Made by a program: the position numbers and the translations under genes
The notes under the pieces: generated by a model
Database searches by the model: none
Told to the model about the DNA's origin: nothing
What the model saw: only the letters and a program-made list of their open reading frames with translations
Assembly: GCF_910592395.1 (NCBI RefSeq)
Contig: NC_088312.1
Coordinates: 13,020,001-13,084,000 of the forward strand
Direction: 5' to 3'
DNA length: 64,000 bases
Source of the DNA: Lineus longissimus
Lineage: Eukaryota; Nemertea; Pilidiophora; Heteronemertea; Lineidae
Part shown: positions 1 through 12,665 of the stretch, piece by piece
Layout of the letters: the number at the start of each line of letters is the position of its first letter
Numbering within the stretch: position 1 is the stretch's first letter

Positions 1-52
1 CTTGTCTGTAGGAACCTTGCATGTAGCTGCACTACACTTTGCCATTGTACGC

Positions 53-165
53 TAGTTGGAAGTATATCAGGTGATTCTGGCCGAGTTTCGAACTCACGAC
101 TTTCCTATCACAGGTCAGGCACTCATACATTGTCCCACGATGCTTCCTAATTGAGCCAGTTCCTT
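53..165 (-). repeat. Possible tRNA-derived SINE head
   Basis: Read on the minus strand, this stretch has a B-box-like GAGTTCGAAACTC preceded about 40 bases upstream by a weaker A-box-like segment. That spacing is typical of the RNA polymerase III promoter of a tRNA or a tRNA-derived SINE. No convincing acceptor stem can be folded around it, so a functional tRNA is unlikely. The call rests mainly on the B box and could be chance. Confidence 0.33.
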
Positions 166-1504
166 GTATTCAAACAGTAAAGTTTTAGCGTTATATGCTA
201 TCATAGATACCTCGTTACTTCAAAGGTTATTTGCACTCCCTAGTCTCGGTTTTAAATACTCGTTTGAGAATATATTCATATTTTTGCTTCGGGATCAAAG
301 AGTAGGCCACTTCAGAGTTTATGAAGACACTTTGGTTCTGTTTCAGTCTTCATCCTAGGTTATTTCAAAAAGTTATTGTTCAAAGCCAATAAGATATACA
401 AATGGAGATTAATTTCAATTAACGGTGCTTTATGTATTATCTTCAAAATTTTTTCAGAGATTATCCCCGTTTGATCCGAGCGAGAACAAAGCAAGGCATA
501 GATGAATGTTGAACTGTAAGGCTACTTTAACATTGAAGCTCGTAGAAGCACACTCAGATCTCAAACAAAAGCCAAAGTATTCAGTTGACATCTTAACATT
601 TAAAAGTAAAATCCATGTCTGCTCGCTTTGTCCCAGTGCACTTTGACATATGACGTTTCTACATTAAATAGAACCCTCGTTTCTTTTGAATCCTAATCTG
701 AATTCTGACTTCAAACGTTTGGAGTTTCTCTACCAAAGTTTACGTTTAATGCTCGGGAACAACAGATATGACTAACGAGCTAGGATGAAGGTTATTGGGA
801 TTTTGTGAACTATTTCTCTGAAATTAACCCTAAATGGACAGTGCATATTCTCATTGGAAAGAATAACTCCTCCTGGTGCAGAGCAAATGCTAAAAAAAGA
901 AGAAGCTGAACGAAATAACATGTTCAAAAGCGATATTTTGCCCACAGCAATAAGTTATGGTTGATGATTCCTTTGCCTACATTCATCCTGTCATGCCCAG
1001 GGCTTCTACTTCATATGTCAAAATATGCACCGAAATCTCTTTTATACGAAATTCAAAATTATCAAATGGAAATTCTTTGTCAACAAATAATCACAAAGGC
1101 GACATTACATTATCCAATAAATTTGTTAAATCTTTAAAATCAAAGCAAATTGTCAATACTGACTAAATTGTAACAGTAATGGTAAATTGAATGCATCATT
1201 TTTTCTCCACTGAATCTGACGTACCCACCCAGAAGGCATTCCAAATTTGATTTGTTGAAAAGAAAATAATGATGAAAATCTGATGCTAAGGGCTAAATGC
1301 AATAGGATTCTGAAGTAAACAATAACCAATTTTGTTTTATATATTTCAGGAAAGTCTATTTAAGTTCACGATTGTATATTTGATGAATTGATGTGAGCTG
1401 GAAATTAACCGTGCCTTGCCAACTGTTTCTGCTTGGAGTCATATGAGCGTACCCTGTTCACACCATCTAATGAGTATTACCCCATTCGACATCCAATGAT
1501 GTCA
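166..1504. other. Intergenic, nothing recognised
   Basis: AT-rich sequence with only short open frames whose translations look random. No splice-flanked conserved peptide, tandem repeat or paired inverted repeat was seen. Confidence 0.5.
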
Positions 1505-1710
1505 ACACAATTTTCAGTCTGATCTAATTCTTGGTCTGGCAGCCAGGGGGCAAAAAGTAAAAACACAAAAAGCTCTAGCTCCCTTACCATAAACGGCCAA
1601 ATTTTTACCAAATTTCTATGGTATGTGTACCTAGTAAGGGTACATGATGTGTTTGACAGGTTTTTGATTTGATCTACTTTTCAAGGTCAAAGGAGTCAAA
1701 ATATTTTGCG
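1505..1710 (-). repeat. Fragment of the AGGTCA-bearing interspersed repeat
   Basis: This stretch shares, in degraded form, the order of blocks seen in the longer copies at 3355-4470 and 40510-41440: a 'cagggggc' block, a 'tatggtatgtgtacctag' type block, then a 'ctacttttcaaggtca' block. It is a single incomplete unit in the same orientation as the 40510 copy. Confidence 0.5.
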
Positions 1711-3124
1711 ATATTTTCTTACCATTTGTTTGTCACAGTTTGATAAGGCTGTTGGAGGGACAGTCTGTTCCTATTAGCATGACCTAAATACAAAAATATG
1801 TGCTCTCAGTACCAGTGAGGCACTGTCAGTGAAACCTTCTTTTTGAATATTGAAGATTTTTTAAAGATAAAAAGTCTCCTGTAATTTTCTCAGGAATACT
1901 TGGTCCATCGTGTCATGTCCATGGACCGTTTCATTTCACAATTGTACCGACATTTGAATCCCCGACAATATTGTCATCTGAGGCGAAAGGTTGCTGCTGT
2001 GGACATCGTCAGTCTTTGCTTGACTCATCAGCGGTCTCTAATTTCCAGAAGGGTATCTCGTGGTGTCTCCTTAACATGGCGTAATGATGCACCAGCTAAC
2101 TCAATTGGCCGAGTGCTCATGACAATAGGAATGACAATACTCTGGTCAATAAAGGTGTCGTCCTCGCTGAGTCAAAACAAAAGAGAAATGAGCAAATGGT
2201 ATAAATGGATTGCCTCGTATTAGTAAGACATCAGTGATCCGATTTTCCAGCACTTTGGCTTGGAAATGATGCTTGGGATTGAACTTTAGATGAGAAGCAA
2301 TCCGACTGTTGGATCCCTGGGTGATTGGACAGGGTGATCTCTTGGGTCCTCCCGATTCGGCTCTCATTTGATTCTAGTCAATAGGATATTAGTTGATAAC
2401 CTGGTTAACGTTACTTGAAAGGAGTCGGGTTCCGGGAAAAAATAGATGTCAAAGGCTTTTGCAAGTTGAAAGTATTTGCCAATTTGGCTCTAAGAACCTT
2501 TTTCCCCACAGCAAAACTTGTACTACTCTACACGGGAAAAAAGAGAAAAAAAGGTTCCTGTATCAGGGTGTGAAATATTCTGTAGTTCCATACCCTCCCT
2601 AAAGTGAACAACTATTTACAGAGTTTTTCTGCCCAAAAATGGCAAAAATCTACCAATTTTTGGCAAAAATGCCCATTTCGAACATTTCAACCAGTTAGCC
2701 AATGCTACTCATTGAATTCCTAATACATGATTACAGTACTGCCACATATTGTGTTTTAGAGAAAAGCTGTTTCGGTCTGGTCTGATACTTAAGTTGGCCG
2801 CCATGGGGTCAAAACTGACCATCTCAATGAAATATTGAATTTAGAGCAAAAGCAAGGAAAGAGAATTTGACCAGCCCCACTGCACTCTCAAAAACACTTC
2901 ATCGAATGCTAACCTAGAAAGTTGACTTGTGATATTGGCGCAGTGATTATGGTGGTTTGATTGTGTCGTCATGGCATCAGCGATCACCTCTTGTCTTGAT
3001 GCCGCCATTCTAATTGCACGTCCTCTTTGAAACGGGAGGAAACCAACGTGGAACAAAGAACATCAAAGGAGACCCCTAAGCCTCCGCGAGCTCACCACTC
3101 GGTAATTACGCATTGTCATCATTT
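1711..3124. other. Intergenic, nothing recognised
   Basis: No conserved peptide or repeat pairing was found. An open frame at 1900-2223 encodes a composition without recognisable domain or splice context and is judged non-coding. Confidence 0.45.
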
Positions 3125-3300
3125 GCTTTCTTATCTGGCAGAACGTAAGCAGTGTTCGACACTGTGCAGTGGAACACTTGTCATGTTGGCTTCAACAGTT
3201 AGTCTTGCGTACTGTAAACCTCGGAATTTTCGTGAGCGTTTCTTATCTGGCAGAACATTCACGGCGTTCGACAGTGTTAAGTGCATTTATTACAATGAAG
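3125..3300. repeat. Local imperfect direct duplication
   Basis: The block 'ttcttatctggcagaac' followed by 'gttcgacactgtg'-like sequence occurs at about 3128 and again at about 3241, offset by about 113 bp. The copies have diverged. No gene is implied. Confidence 0.5.
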
Positions 3301-3354
3301 TGAAGTGTCCGTTGTGACAAGACGTGATGTCATGCTGACGTCATTTAAATGAAA

Positions 3355-4470
3355 TGGCCAGGGCCATTGTGCTCACCTCATGTGGAGGAAAGATGGATAA
3401 AGAGCATGATCTTGTGTCATGTAGTGTTAGGTTTGATGTAGGTCCAAGCAATTACAATTTCCCCAAAATGGCCAATTTACAGTACATTCGACCTCCGTGA
3501 CCTTGAAAAGTAGGTCAAATCAAAGAAGACCCGGGTGACACATTGAATGGATGTTAGAATTAGATGTACCTATGATATAAAATTGGTGCCAATCGGGCAA
3601 GTCATTACTAGGAATAATGGCATTTTGAAGAATTTAGGATTTGGCCCCCTCCCTGGAGGCCAAACGGCAAATCAGATCGCACCAAACTTCGGTACCTGAG
3701 ATCACCTGACCAAGGGGTACATGTGTACTTAATTTGTGATCAATAGTCATTGCAGTTAAGAAACATGCCATAGTTACGGCCTGACGGCGAATTTACGCCA
3801 TTTGACCTCTGTGACCTTGACAAGAAGGTCAAATTAAAAACCTGTGTGACATATACTGTATGGTGGTTAGATGTACCCATGATATCAAATTGGTGGCAAT
3901 CGGGCAAGAAGTTAAGGAAAAATCACATTTTTAAGGTTTTTGGATTTTGCCCCCTGGTGGTCAAGTGGTGAATCATATTGGACCAAACTTTGGTCCCTGA
4001 GATCACCTGACTAAGGGGTAAATGTGTACCAAATTTGGTATCAATAGTCATTGCAGTTTAGAAACGTGCCATCGTTACATCCTAACGGCTAATTTACACC
4101 ATTTGACCTCTGTGACCTTGAAAAGGAGGTCAAATCAAAAACCCGGAGGATATATGATGCACCTTTGCTAGAAGTACCTACCATATTTTTTTCAAAATTT
4201 CCCGACTACTATTAAGGGAGATATTGCATATTTTCACTTTTAACGTTTGGCCCCCTGGTGGCCAAACCATGAAATGAATCGGACCGAAACTTGGTCTCCC
4301 AGGTGTCATTACATAAGGGTACATGTGTACCAAGTTTCAACTCAATAGCTCTAACAGTTACGAAACGTGCCCTGCTAACGGACGACGGACGACGACGACG
4401 ACGACGACGACGACGGACGACGGACGCCACGGTATGGGATAAGCTCACCTCTGCTAAGAGGTGAGCTAAA
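3355..4470 (+). repeat. Long interspersed repeat with three ~304-bp internal units
   Basis: The element begins near 'ggccattgtgctcacc' and ends with a (GAC)n run at about 4379-4425 followed by the hairpin at 4443-4468 (GCTCACCTCT, loop GCTA, AGAGGTGAGC). Internally, about three units of ~304 bp repeat, each containing 'gccccctggtgg' and a TGACCTCTGTGACCTTG block (near 3490, 3803 and 4107). The outer GCTCACC and GGTGAGC make a short terminal inversion. The same family occurs inverted at 40510-41440 and partially at 47403-47960 and its duplicates. The arginine-rich minus-strand frame over the (GAC)n run is a repeat artefact. The transposon class is unclear; a non-autonomous DNA element is one possibility. 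Confidence 0.7.
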
Positions 4471-5134
4471 AAGCCAAGTTTAGCAGCACAGTTGTCAGAC
4501 ATGTCATGTGTTTTAATCAAAAATAGAAAATCGCTGAGTAGAAGTTTGCACAATCGGATGCATCTTTGCTCAGATAATAAGACGATCTTTCGAATTGATG
4601 CTACCGAACTCATGCTATGCCTTTAATGGATGACTGGGTTGTCCACCACTCAAAAGATAAAATCTATCATTTGTTTCCGAGAGATCACATTCAATCAGAT
4701 TATCCGCAATCTACACGCCAAGTGACAAAAATGATGCATCTACAGCATATATTCATGTCCAAGCTGTTGTCCATTTATTAATCACACCAAAAGATAATCA
4801 GATTCACTAAAAAGTAAATCAATTCTGACGCGTTATTTCACGTAGCATATGTCAGCGTGTGAGCCCATACACCACAGCCTATTCCCTATTGGTTTGCCTC
4901 TCCTGCTAGAGGGACCTTGCAAATCTAGTTAGCAAGAAAGGTTATCATCACGGATATAAATCCCTGCTTGAGTGTTTTTGCCCTTTAATTTGTAGAGTTT
5001 TCTTTCAGAATAATATTTTTGACAAAGCTGTAGATAAGCAAAACATTTGCACAAGTGTATTTTTACAGCATGATATAAAGGCGTTAAAGCCAATCAACAA
5101 ATTTATTTATTTGTGGCTCCCTGTTATAAATGTA
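4471..5134. other. Intergenic, nothing recognised
   Basis: No coding or repeat structure was seen between the long interspersed repeat and the next MITE. Confidence 0.45.
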
Positions 5135-5300
5135 CAGTAGAACCTCTCTACTAAGGCAACCCTCGGGACTGGCAAGTCCTTAATAGAGAGATGTCCTGAT
5201 TAGAGAGGTCAAATTGAATGGAAAGAGCCAATCAGGAAGCCAAACAAGTGTCCTTGATAGAGAGGGTAAACCTTAATGGAGAGGTGTCAGCTGCAATGAG
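5135..5300. mobile_element. pogo/Tigger-like MITE, right end decayed
   Basis: It starts TA|CAGTAGAACCTCTCTACTAAG and continues with the 'ctgattagagaggtcaaatt' core shared by the copies at 7151, 18654, 19440, 29110 and 30521. The intact family is about 178 bp, has CAGTRGAACC termini and is flanked by TA, as expected of pogo/Tigger-type Tc1-mariner derivatives. The right terminus here is too degraded to define exactly. Confidence 0.7.
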
Positions 5301-5861
5301 CGTCTCTATTTGATGATGTTTTTTTCTTCCATGTTTGTCCAACGAAACTCTTTCAATTGTTAACGGCAAAACACCTTAAACCTTTTTTCAATTTTGAAGT
5401 TCAGAGTTGAGAATATTTCTGTCCTAACGAACTATGCAGTAATCTCTTCCAGGTTGTTCTTATGTGGCTTCTGTGTGACTTTCTTGAACTCAGATTGCAA
5501 AGCATTTCAGTTAAAATGTGTTTCCTCCAAGCTCTGTGTTTAATCGGTTCATGGCCAGTGTGGGTTTGACAGATTCAATATTAAGAAGAACAAAGCATTT
5601 TATTTTTGAAATAAAAGTAATGTTGAAAGAATTCTTCCATTTTGATTAAGCACCTGTTTATGACATGCAGGGTTTGTCTTCTTTGGCCAAACTCGGAAAC
5701 CACACATTTAGAATGCACTGTAACAAACAGAAGACATGCATTATTCTCATTAAAATGAGGCATATAGTTGATAGTTTTAGAATGAAATGATTCTTTGGAA
5801 AATATATCTTGTAAGTAAAACATGTTACAGAGGATAAAGATGTTTACAGCATCTTTTCACT

Positions 5862-5875
5862 CCCCCCCCCCCCCC
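5862..5875. repeat. Poly-C tract
   Basis: An uninterrupted run of 14 C residues. Length is probably polymorphic or uncertain in the assembly. Confidence 0.85.
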
Positions 5876-5876
5876 A

Positions 5877-7150
5877 CCTCTCCCAACTGTACTCGCACAA
5901 ATGCAAAATGGACCTTAAATTAACAAATGTCCTCCCCTTCGTTGCATGCATAATAAGTGATTGACCTCTAAGTCAGTGACCATTAACCTACTCTTCGACT
6001 GTTCTAAACATTCCCAAAGCATACCATCTGACAATTTACGCAATGCCTGCTGAACCAGCAAATTGTCTCTTTAAACCACTGCACCACTGCCTGGAGCTGT
6101 CCCCTGATATGCTTGAATGGTATCGCTCAGTGCAGGCTGGAAACAATACGTGTATCTTTCATTCGGTAAGTGCTGCCACCTGAACTTATCCGAGTAAACG
6201 TCATAGTATGATTGTGGGGTATCGAATGTGGACCCAGTAGCGAACTGTGATGGACTTGATATCAGCCTGGATAGAAACAACATTTGGATGACAATTTTGC
6301 ACCTATTCCACCAAGCAAATCTTTGCCCCAATTTGCATGTGAGGAATGTGACATGGTCCATTAATGAAGAGAAAGACCAGATAAGAAACAAAAGACCTGA
6401 TTAACATTGCCCTGCCAGGTCTTTCTTGGTACAACTTAAAATGTAGATGTAGAGCATCATGGTTTTTTAAGCACATCCAGCAAAATATACAGAGGTTGTT
6501 TTACGCGTTTTGGCCCCTGGATATATCATGGCCAAAGCTGCTTTTGGATAGTGGACTCTAGCCATGGGTGTTCTTAGTACACATATTTCAACAAATAATT
6601 CCCGCCTTAGAAATACCTAGGATTATTTACAGGAGTAAGCGAGAGGTAAAAGCCCCGATAAATGCTCCAACACGTTTAGTTTGAATCTGCAATCGCCGTC
6701 GGGCAGAACCCAATCCTCTCGGCTATCATTCAATACAGCTTATAGAGAGCTCCACTAGGCTGGTAAATATCTGGTGTGGATTTGCCTCAACTTGCTTCAG
6801 TGGGCTGGCAAACATGACGATCATTTGGGGGTGGTCATGCAGAAAATTCCACAGATAAAAATAGCGAATGGAAAAAATCATGATATTCATGAGATTTCTG
6901 TGTGAATCTATATTAGGCTTCGTGGACCTTTGTATTGTTTGATATCAATACAAGTTTAAGTTGTGCTCAGTGAATATTTGACCAGATTTGGCCGTTTCCG
7001 TTCTGCAATGCCTCTAGGATATGTACAGATTCATTCCTGGGAGACTTAGCCTGGTTGTAATCAGCTTGCCTTAGTTGGGTTGACCCTTGGTATCATGACA
7101 GACAGCCTTGCTGGGTGTCCATACAAAATTGAGAAACTGTGATTCAAGTA
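5877..7150. other. Intergenic, nothing recognised
   Basis: No conserved coding peptide. A weak A-box-like 'CAGTGGTGCAGTGGTTTAAA' is present on the minus strand near 6090 but lacks a good B box, so no SINE is called. Confidence 0.4.
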
Positions 7151-7327
7151 CAGTGGACCCTCTCTATTAAAACACTCTCAGGACTGAAAAGTATTGTCCT
7201 TAATAGAAAGGGGTCGCGATTACAGAGGTCAAATTGAGTGGAAACAACCTAATTGGGACCAAGACTAGTGAACTAAACCTAGAGGGTGTCTCTTTTGAAA
7301 AGGTGTCTGCTGAAAGAAGTTCCACTG
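7151..7327. mobile_element. pogo/Tigger-like MITE
   Basis: Begins TA|CAGTGGACCCTCTCTATTAA and ends with ...GTTCCACTG|TA, so both termini and the TA duplication are visible. At about 177 bp it matches the length of the other copies. Confidence 0.75.
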
Positions 7328-7439
7328 TACAAGTACAGCCACCAATGTAAAAATTTTTGATTTTTGTTATTTGTTCGTGAAATCCTTAGTCTTTAGTATT
7401 TATCTCATACATGTAGCCTCTTGGAGGATACAGACTCTC

Positions 7440-7770
7440 ATTGAAGGATATAGGGAAAATGACTTCAAGTATTACCTATGTAGTGTCAAAGAATGAAATG
7501 TATTGTCAGAATGACCTAGAAAATGACTTCAAATATTGTCTGTGTAATGTCAAAGAATGAAATAGAATGTCATGATGACCTAGAAAATGACTTGAAGTAT
7601 TGTGTGATGTCAGAGCTCAAACAAAATGTCATATTAACCTAGAAAATGACTTCAAATAATGTCTGTGTGATGTTAAAGAATTAAACGGAATGTCATTGAA
7701 TCTAGAAAATGATAAGTTTTGTCCATGTGATGTCAAAGAATGAAACAAGTTATCATGATAACCTGGATAA
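7440..7770 (+). repeat. Degenerate ~62-bp tandem repeat, about five copies
   Basis: The phrase 'gaaaatgactt(c/g)aa' recurs near 7455, 7519, 7582, 7641 and 7703, each time followed by 'tgtgatgtcaaagaatgaaa' and 'atgtcatgatgacctag'-like sequence. Spacing varies from 59 to 64 bp. The copies are diverged, so this is an old minisatellite. Confidence 0.75.
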
Positions 7771-9406
7771 TAACCTCATGTATGAACACTAATTTGTAGC
7801 TGTACTTAATGATGGTATATTAGCTTGACATGCTATGTACCAAATAAAGAGGGGTGATCTGCAGAACTTGTTAGGGGTAGTGCTGAGAGTACCCTACTCT
7901 CAAGGGTTAAGATTATTTTCTGCCCATGGCTTCCTGGAATGTATCTATCGAGACCAATGTTTCTGCTAGACTTGCCCCACACAACCATCACAAAGGGCCC
8001 ATCTCCCCATGCATTCACAGCCAGGGGAGGAGCAAGAGGCTGAAAAAAGATGCAATCATGTCCAATTTTAGTTTCTGAATTTCAATCAACCAAATCTCCT
8101 GTAAACAGTGTCTCATAGCCAAGGTGACAATATAAAACTTGGGGCAGCCTGTTGGAATAATAGGCTGCCATTCTGATCTGAAGATGAATGACAGGTCGGT
8201 GTTGCCATCTTTTCAATAGCTGTCAGAGTAATCATGATATTATTTGGTAGGCCCTCTCGACAATGGACGCCGTAATTAACATACGGTGGCCTCTGAATGC
8301 ATTAATTATCATACAAATCAAGTGCTATTTTAAGGTTGCGGCTAGTCCCGATATGGACATGTCCGGGATGATGGATCGGTTTGCAAGGTTGAATCAAGGG
8401 TGAGGCTGGTGTCGAAATAACCTTCCACAGAATCGGCTATTCTTCGTGTTCTCTTTTTGCCTCTGTTACAAGAGTAAAATAAACATAGCCGGGATTTGTA
8501 TGTGGCAGGGTGTGTTGGAAGCTTTTTGAATTTAATGGAGGGTCAACAATAATTGTCAGTAGGGGGTACAGAAGGTGTCACATGATGTCTGTTTTAACAG
8601 ATGACAGAGGATGGGGGGTCATGTTTGTTGAGCTATGTAGATGGTTTCAAACAATGTCTTGTGTCATCCCCCCCTCCCCATACAGTTGAAGCATTGACAT
8701 TCCTCCTTCATAACTTCTGATTCAGCAGCAGAAAAAAATAGGGCTAAAGTTTACACTTCAAAGGTACATCTTTGTCTGCAGGTCCATGTGAAGCCAAGTC
8801 CTGAGAGCTGACATAACATAGAATACAACATAAACCTTTGTTAGCGTCAATTCATAGAGACCAATACCTTTCCAACTTTTTTCTCAGAGAGATGTCGACA
8901 TGTTCCTTTCTGCTTGCCCCTTCTGCATCCAGCGAGGGTTATTTCATAAGACCTGCCAACGAGTACACTTTGGAGTATCAATGCTCCAAAAGAAACCAGC
9001 GTTAACCAAAAAAATACTCTACCTACTGGATTGCAAAGGAAAATGCATAAGGAGTACGCTTTGAATGTTGATAGAAATCAATAAAATACTCTAGAATTTG
9101 GAAAATTTCACTGAAAATACTCCAACATGGTTCTGAAATACAATTTGGACATTATTCAGGCTGGCAGATCTGATTCATGTTTCCCTTCTTGTCCTCCCTG
9201 GTCGTCTTAAGGTGTGAGCCCCCTTTATCTCGTGAGTTTACCCACGCATCAGATGAAGAATTTCCCATTTGGACAGTCACTGGCCGATGAAGCTTACGTT
9301 ACATAATCTTAATTGATTTGGATCAGGATGGCAAATTTTATCCGAGGTGTCTGCATTGTCTTCATATTTACTTGGTATTTCTGTAGCTTATCGTAACCTT
9401 TGGTCA
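7771..9406. other. Intergenic, nothing recognised
   Basis: No conserved peptide, RNA gene or paired repeat was recognised. Confidence 0.45.
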
Positions 9407-9643
9407 AAGACAATCAGAACCCTCTCAGAGGCCGCCCCCTGAATAAACATGCCCGCTTGTAAGGCGCAGATTTGGACCGCGGCTTGCGGCACAGCTGTCC
9501 TACAAATGTCTCGCATATTCTCCCAATCCCCGAGATCAATTGCAATCACAGTCGAAGACAATCAGAACCCTCTCAGAGGCGGTCCTACAAATGTCTCGCA
9601 TATTCTCCGAACCCCCAAGATCAATTGCAATCACAGTCCAAGG
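9407..9643 (+). repeat. Interleaved local duplications
   Basis: The block 'gacaatcagaaccctctcag' occurs at about 9409 and 9557, and 'tcctacaaatgtctcgcata' through 'gatcaattgcaatcacagtc' occurs at about 9499 and 9585 (offset 86 bp). The overlapping open frames here arise from the duplication and show no known domain. Confidence 0.6.
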
Positions 9644-10390
9644 GAAAAGGGCAGTGGAACAGACTCTGCGGTCATCTTTTCTCCCAGTGCTTTAGCGTTC
9701 AGCCTTCTGTCCACTTCTGCCGAGTATTAGGCTCCAGTTTCCGCGTTCACTTCAAAGGTAAAAGGATTGCGACTTGAGTCGGGATTACCAGTGAGCGAAC
9801 AATGTGTTCTCCCCGGTACACAATGACCACACCTTTTAAAAAAGCTTCTATTAGGAATCTGATGCCTTGTTAGTAATCTTAGACACCTTTCCGAGTATTG
9901 TCGAGCAGCCTTTGGTGTGATGACTTCATCATCCGCAGTTAACGCTAGCTGGCTAAGTAAGCAGCCCTAAGATCATGAGCCTCAAAGGAACTCATATGTC
10001 GGGATAAAAATTTGCTTGACATGGTTAGCCTCCTGAACAATAGTGTTGCCAGAATCATAACCAGTAAACATTATGATGCAAAATGTCTGACGTAAAATGT
10101 TACACTGGCAGTTACATGTTCTCATTCCCCTTCTCCTTCGTGGGTTGCTGTGATTATTTGTGACAGCATGCAGTATCGTGCTCATGGCATATTTTCAAGG
10201 TTCTCATCATTATCATAACTACCGGTGTCGTAACTCTCTTGGATTTTTGCTGGGGCTTTGAAGTTCATTATAGGCTTCGTTTCATAGACACTCAAGTACA
10301 GAAGACTTTGGCTTTTAGTCTCTCATAGCAGACACTTAAAGGCGAATTATCATTTTAGTTTCTTGAAAGCTGTGCTGGTTCATCCAGACA
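9644..10390. other. Intergenic, nothing recognised
   Basis: No supported feature. Confidence 0.4.
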
Positions 10391-10475
10391 TACAATCCTA
10401 GGTTCTCCCCAGGATCAAACCCAGGCCCTATTGCGTGGCAGCCAGCAGTGTTAACCACTAGGCTGTGAGGCCCTC
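10391..10475 (-). repeat. tRNA-derived SINE head
   Basis: On the minus strand this reads as a tRNA-like promoter, with an A-box-like CCTAGTGGTTAACACTG and, about 35 bases on, a B-box-like GGGTTTGATCCTGGGG. The cloverleaf does not close well, so a SINE head is preferred to a functional tRNA. No poly-A or tail repeat could be assigned. Confidence 0.55.
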
Positions 10476-11112
10476 AGCCAGTCCCATCCACATGTTATAG
10501 TGTATCTGAATACAACACTGTTTGTGTCTTTTTCTTCAACTGCGTAAAATCTTCTTCATCTCTTATACCAGAAGATAGGGTAAACTCCACGGAGAAAGTG
10601 GCGCTCCCATTTTATGGAAATCCTTCTCCATTATTAATCCCCCGTGCCTGTCATCCCCTTCTTGTCTAATCCGACATGAAAAGGTCAGCGGTGGAGGTGG
10701 ATACAGGTGTAACAGATAATACCCGGGTGGGTAATGGAGCCTCGGGCAGCGTCCCATGATACTCATCTCCTCCATTCAAATCTGCATTTGTCATCCCGCC
10801 GCCTTGTGGTGCTATAATCTTTAGCTGAAAGGATTTCAGTGGAAGGCAGTTTTAATGCGGTTTCAAGACTATTTTAACCTTGGAAATGTTTGCTTGTTTT
10901 TCCACCAAAATTCCATTTTTCTTTACGATTGAGTTGAGGAGAATTTGTTTTTTTTAATTTTCCAATAAATGAAGATAAAAATTGGATTCCGCAGGTCACA
11001 AAACCTTTTTTAAAATCCTGCACATCTTTTCAAACATATCCGATACTGTTCCCTACATGTACTTTCCAGCTTGAAATTCCGACTTGGAAGATTTGTTTGA
11101 TTTCCATCTTAG

Positions 11113-11138
11113 CCCCCCCCCCCCCCCCCCCCGCCCCC
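11113..11138. repeat. Poly-C tract, one interruption
   Basis: A run of about 20 C, one G, then five more C. A glycine-rich minus-strand frame over it is an artefact of the homopolymer. Confidence 0.85.
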
Positions 11139-12544
11139 GTGTTTTAGAAATGGTCCAAGTACAACTAAGAGTTGATGCATTTATACTATATAAAATGTGT
11201 ACAGGCCTGCTATTTCTGTGCCAAGAGAGACATCCGAGACCATTGGATGTCATTTCTAATTAAGGAATATTTGATTTCTTTATCTTGATCATACAATGTA
11301 GTTTGTCTAACAAGTGTTGAGAGTATAATTCGATGTGACATCTGTGAATACACATTAAATTGACCCTGTTCAACTTCTTTACATCAATATAATAAGTAGT
11401 GATTGTGTGATGATAAATGTGTTTTTATCATCAGATTTTGCTGTCATGTTCAAGACAGGGCTCGAGATTACCCTGGAATTATGCATACAGAAGCATCAAA
11501 CTTGGCCCAGGGCACTCAATTTGAAATTACTGACACCTCCACCAAATTTGTCCCCTCCCTCTAAGGCACTAGGTGAGAGGATTTTTCCCATACTTCTTCT
11601 CCTTCTGTGTATTGTCCCATCTTCTGTTGGTGATATCAGATGCTGATATACCTGTCAATAAAATCTTTTAACTGGTTCAAACAAATCTAGGTCAGGCTGA
11701 TCTACTTTTCTGATGGATTGTAGGTGAAGGTTATTGGCCTCCCTGAATAGGTCAACATTTGAGAAAAAAATTTTGAGGATATGTTGAAACGATTTCCTTT
11801 TCCTACTTTTGAGGTCACAGAAATCATATTTTGTCACTTTGATGCTTGAAAACAAATGCAAATGTTTTCTCTTGCAGGGTAACAGATTTATAGAAGCAGT
11901 CACCTTAGCTGAATCAAATATCCTTTGTGAATATCAAATTCAGGTGCCACTCTGTTGTCTAAACTTGTTTATAATCACTAGACATCTTTGACCTTAGAAT
12001 GACAAGACTGATATGGTTTAATTCCATCAAAATGCCTATCACTTATATCGGCTTCGCTGAGTGAAAATTGTTCCTGTCTGCTGATGCTCTTGATTTTACA
12101 CCGGAGATCGGGTGTCAGTCAGTCATAGATGATTGACGTCCGCCGGTTTTGTACTGAGCACACCCCCACCCCCACTCCAAATCATGGATGAGATGGTACT
12201 TCCAAATATGAGAAATGCTATAATATACCCCCACCACCACCCCTTGGAAAAGTGGTGAAACTAATTAGATAGTGGGAAACTGCAGGAGGAGGTTGCAACC
12301 ATGACACCTGGTGTTGAAGTGAGGAACCAAGCCATGACGTGACTCTTGCCTTTTATGCTGCTGTCAATGCGAGACTTATATCAACCCTGTTTATGCATCG
12401 CTGCTAGATTGACAGTGATCCACGGGGCGTCCAAAATTTGCCTTCTGGCTACTTACTGGTAACCAGTCGAGAAAATCTTAATGATAACTTGTTGATACTG
12501 TGAAGTTCAGCGTACAGTCCAAATCACAAATGACATCTGTCCTG

Positions 12545-12665
12545 CTTACAACGTTCACGCGAGTTACGCGACGAGCTGTGCGTCAATGAAGCACGAGTGG
12601 CGCGCTTATCTCTCTATGTTATGCGTAAATTACGCGCGACTTACACGCTGGGTAGCGCGTCAGTG
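12545..12665. other. Small CpG-dense patch
   Basis: Many CG dinucleotides (acgcgagttacgcgacgagc and gtaaattacgcgcgac type runs) stand out from AT-rich surroundings. The following 'aatttagggatg(g/t)ca' segment also occurs near 17460, so this is probably part of a diverged repeat pair rather than a promoter. No gene starts nearby. Confidence 0.4.

Noticed and set aside
4212-4613. 133-codon minus-strand frame with a run of arginines
   Set aside because: The arginines come from the (GAC)n microsatellite at the end of an interspersed repeat, and the rest of the frame is repeat sequence.
9449-9777. Two overlapping ~100-codon frames
   Set aside because: Both are products of the local duplication at 9407-9643 and show no domain.
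11053-11253. Glycine-rich minus-strand ORF
   Set aside because: The glycine run is the translation of the poly-C tract.
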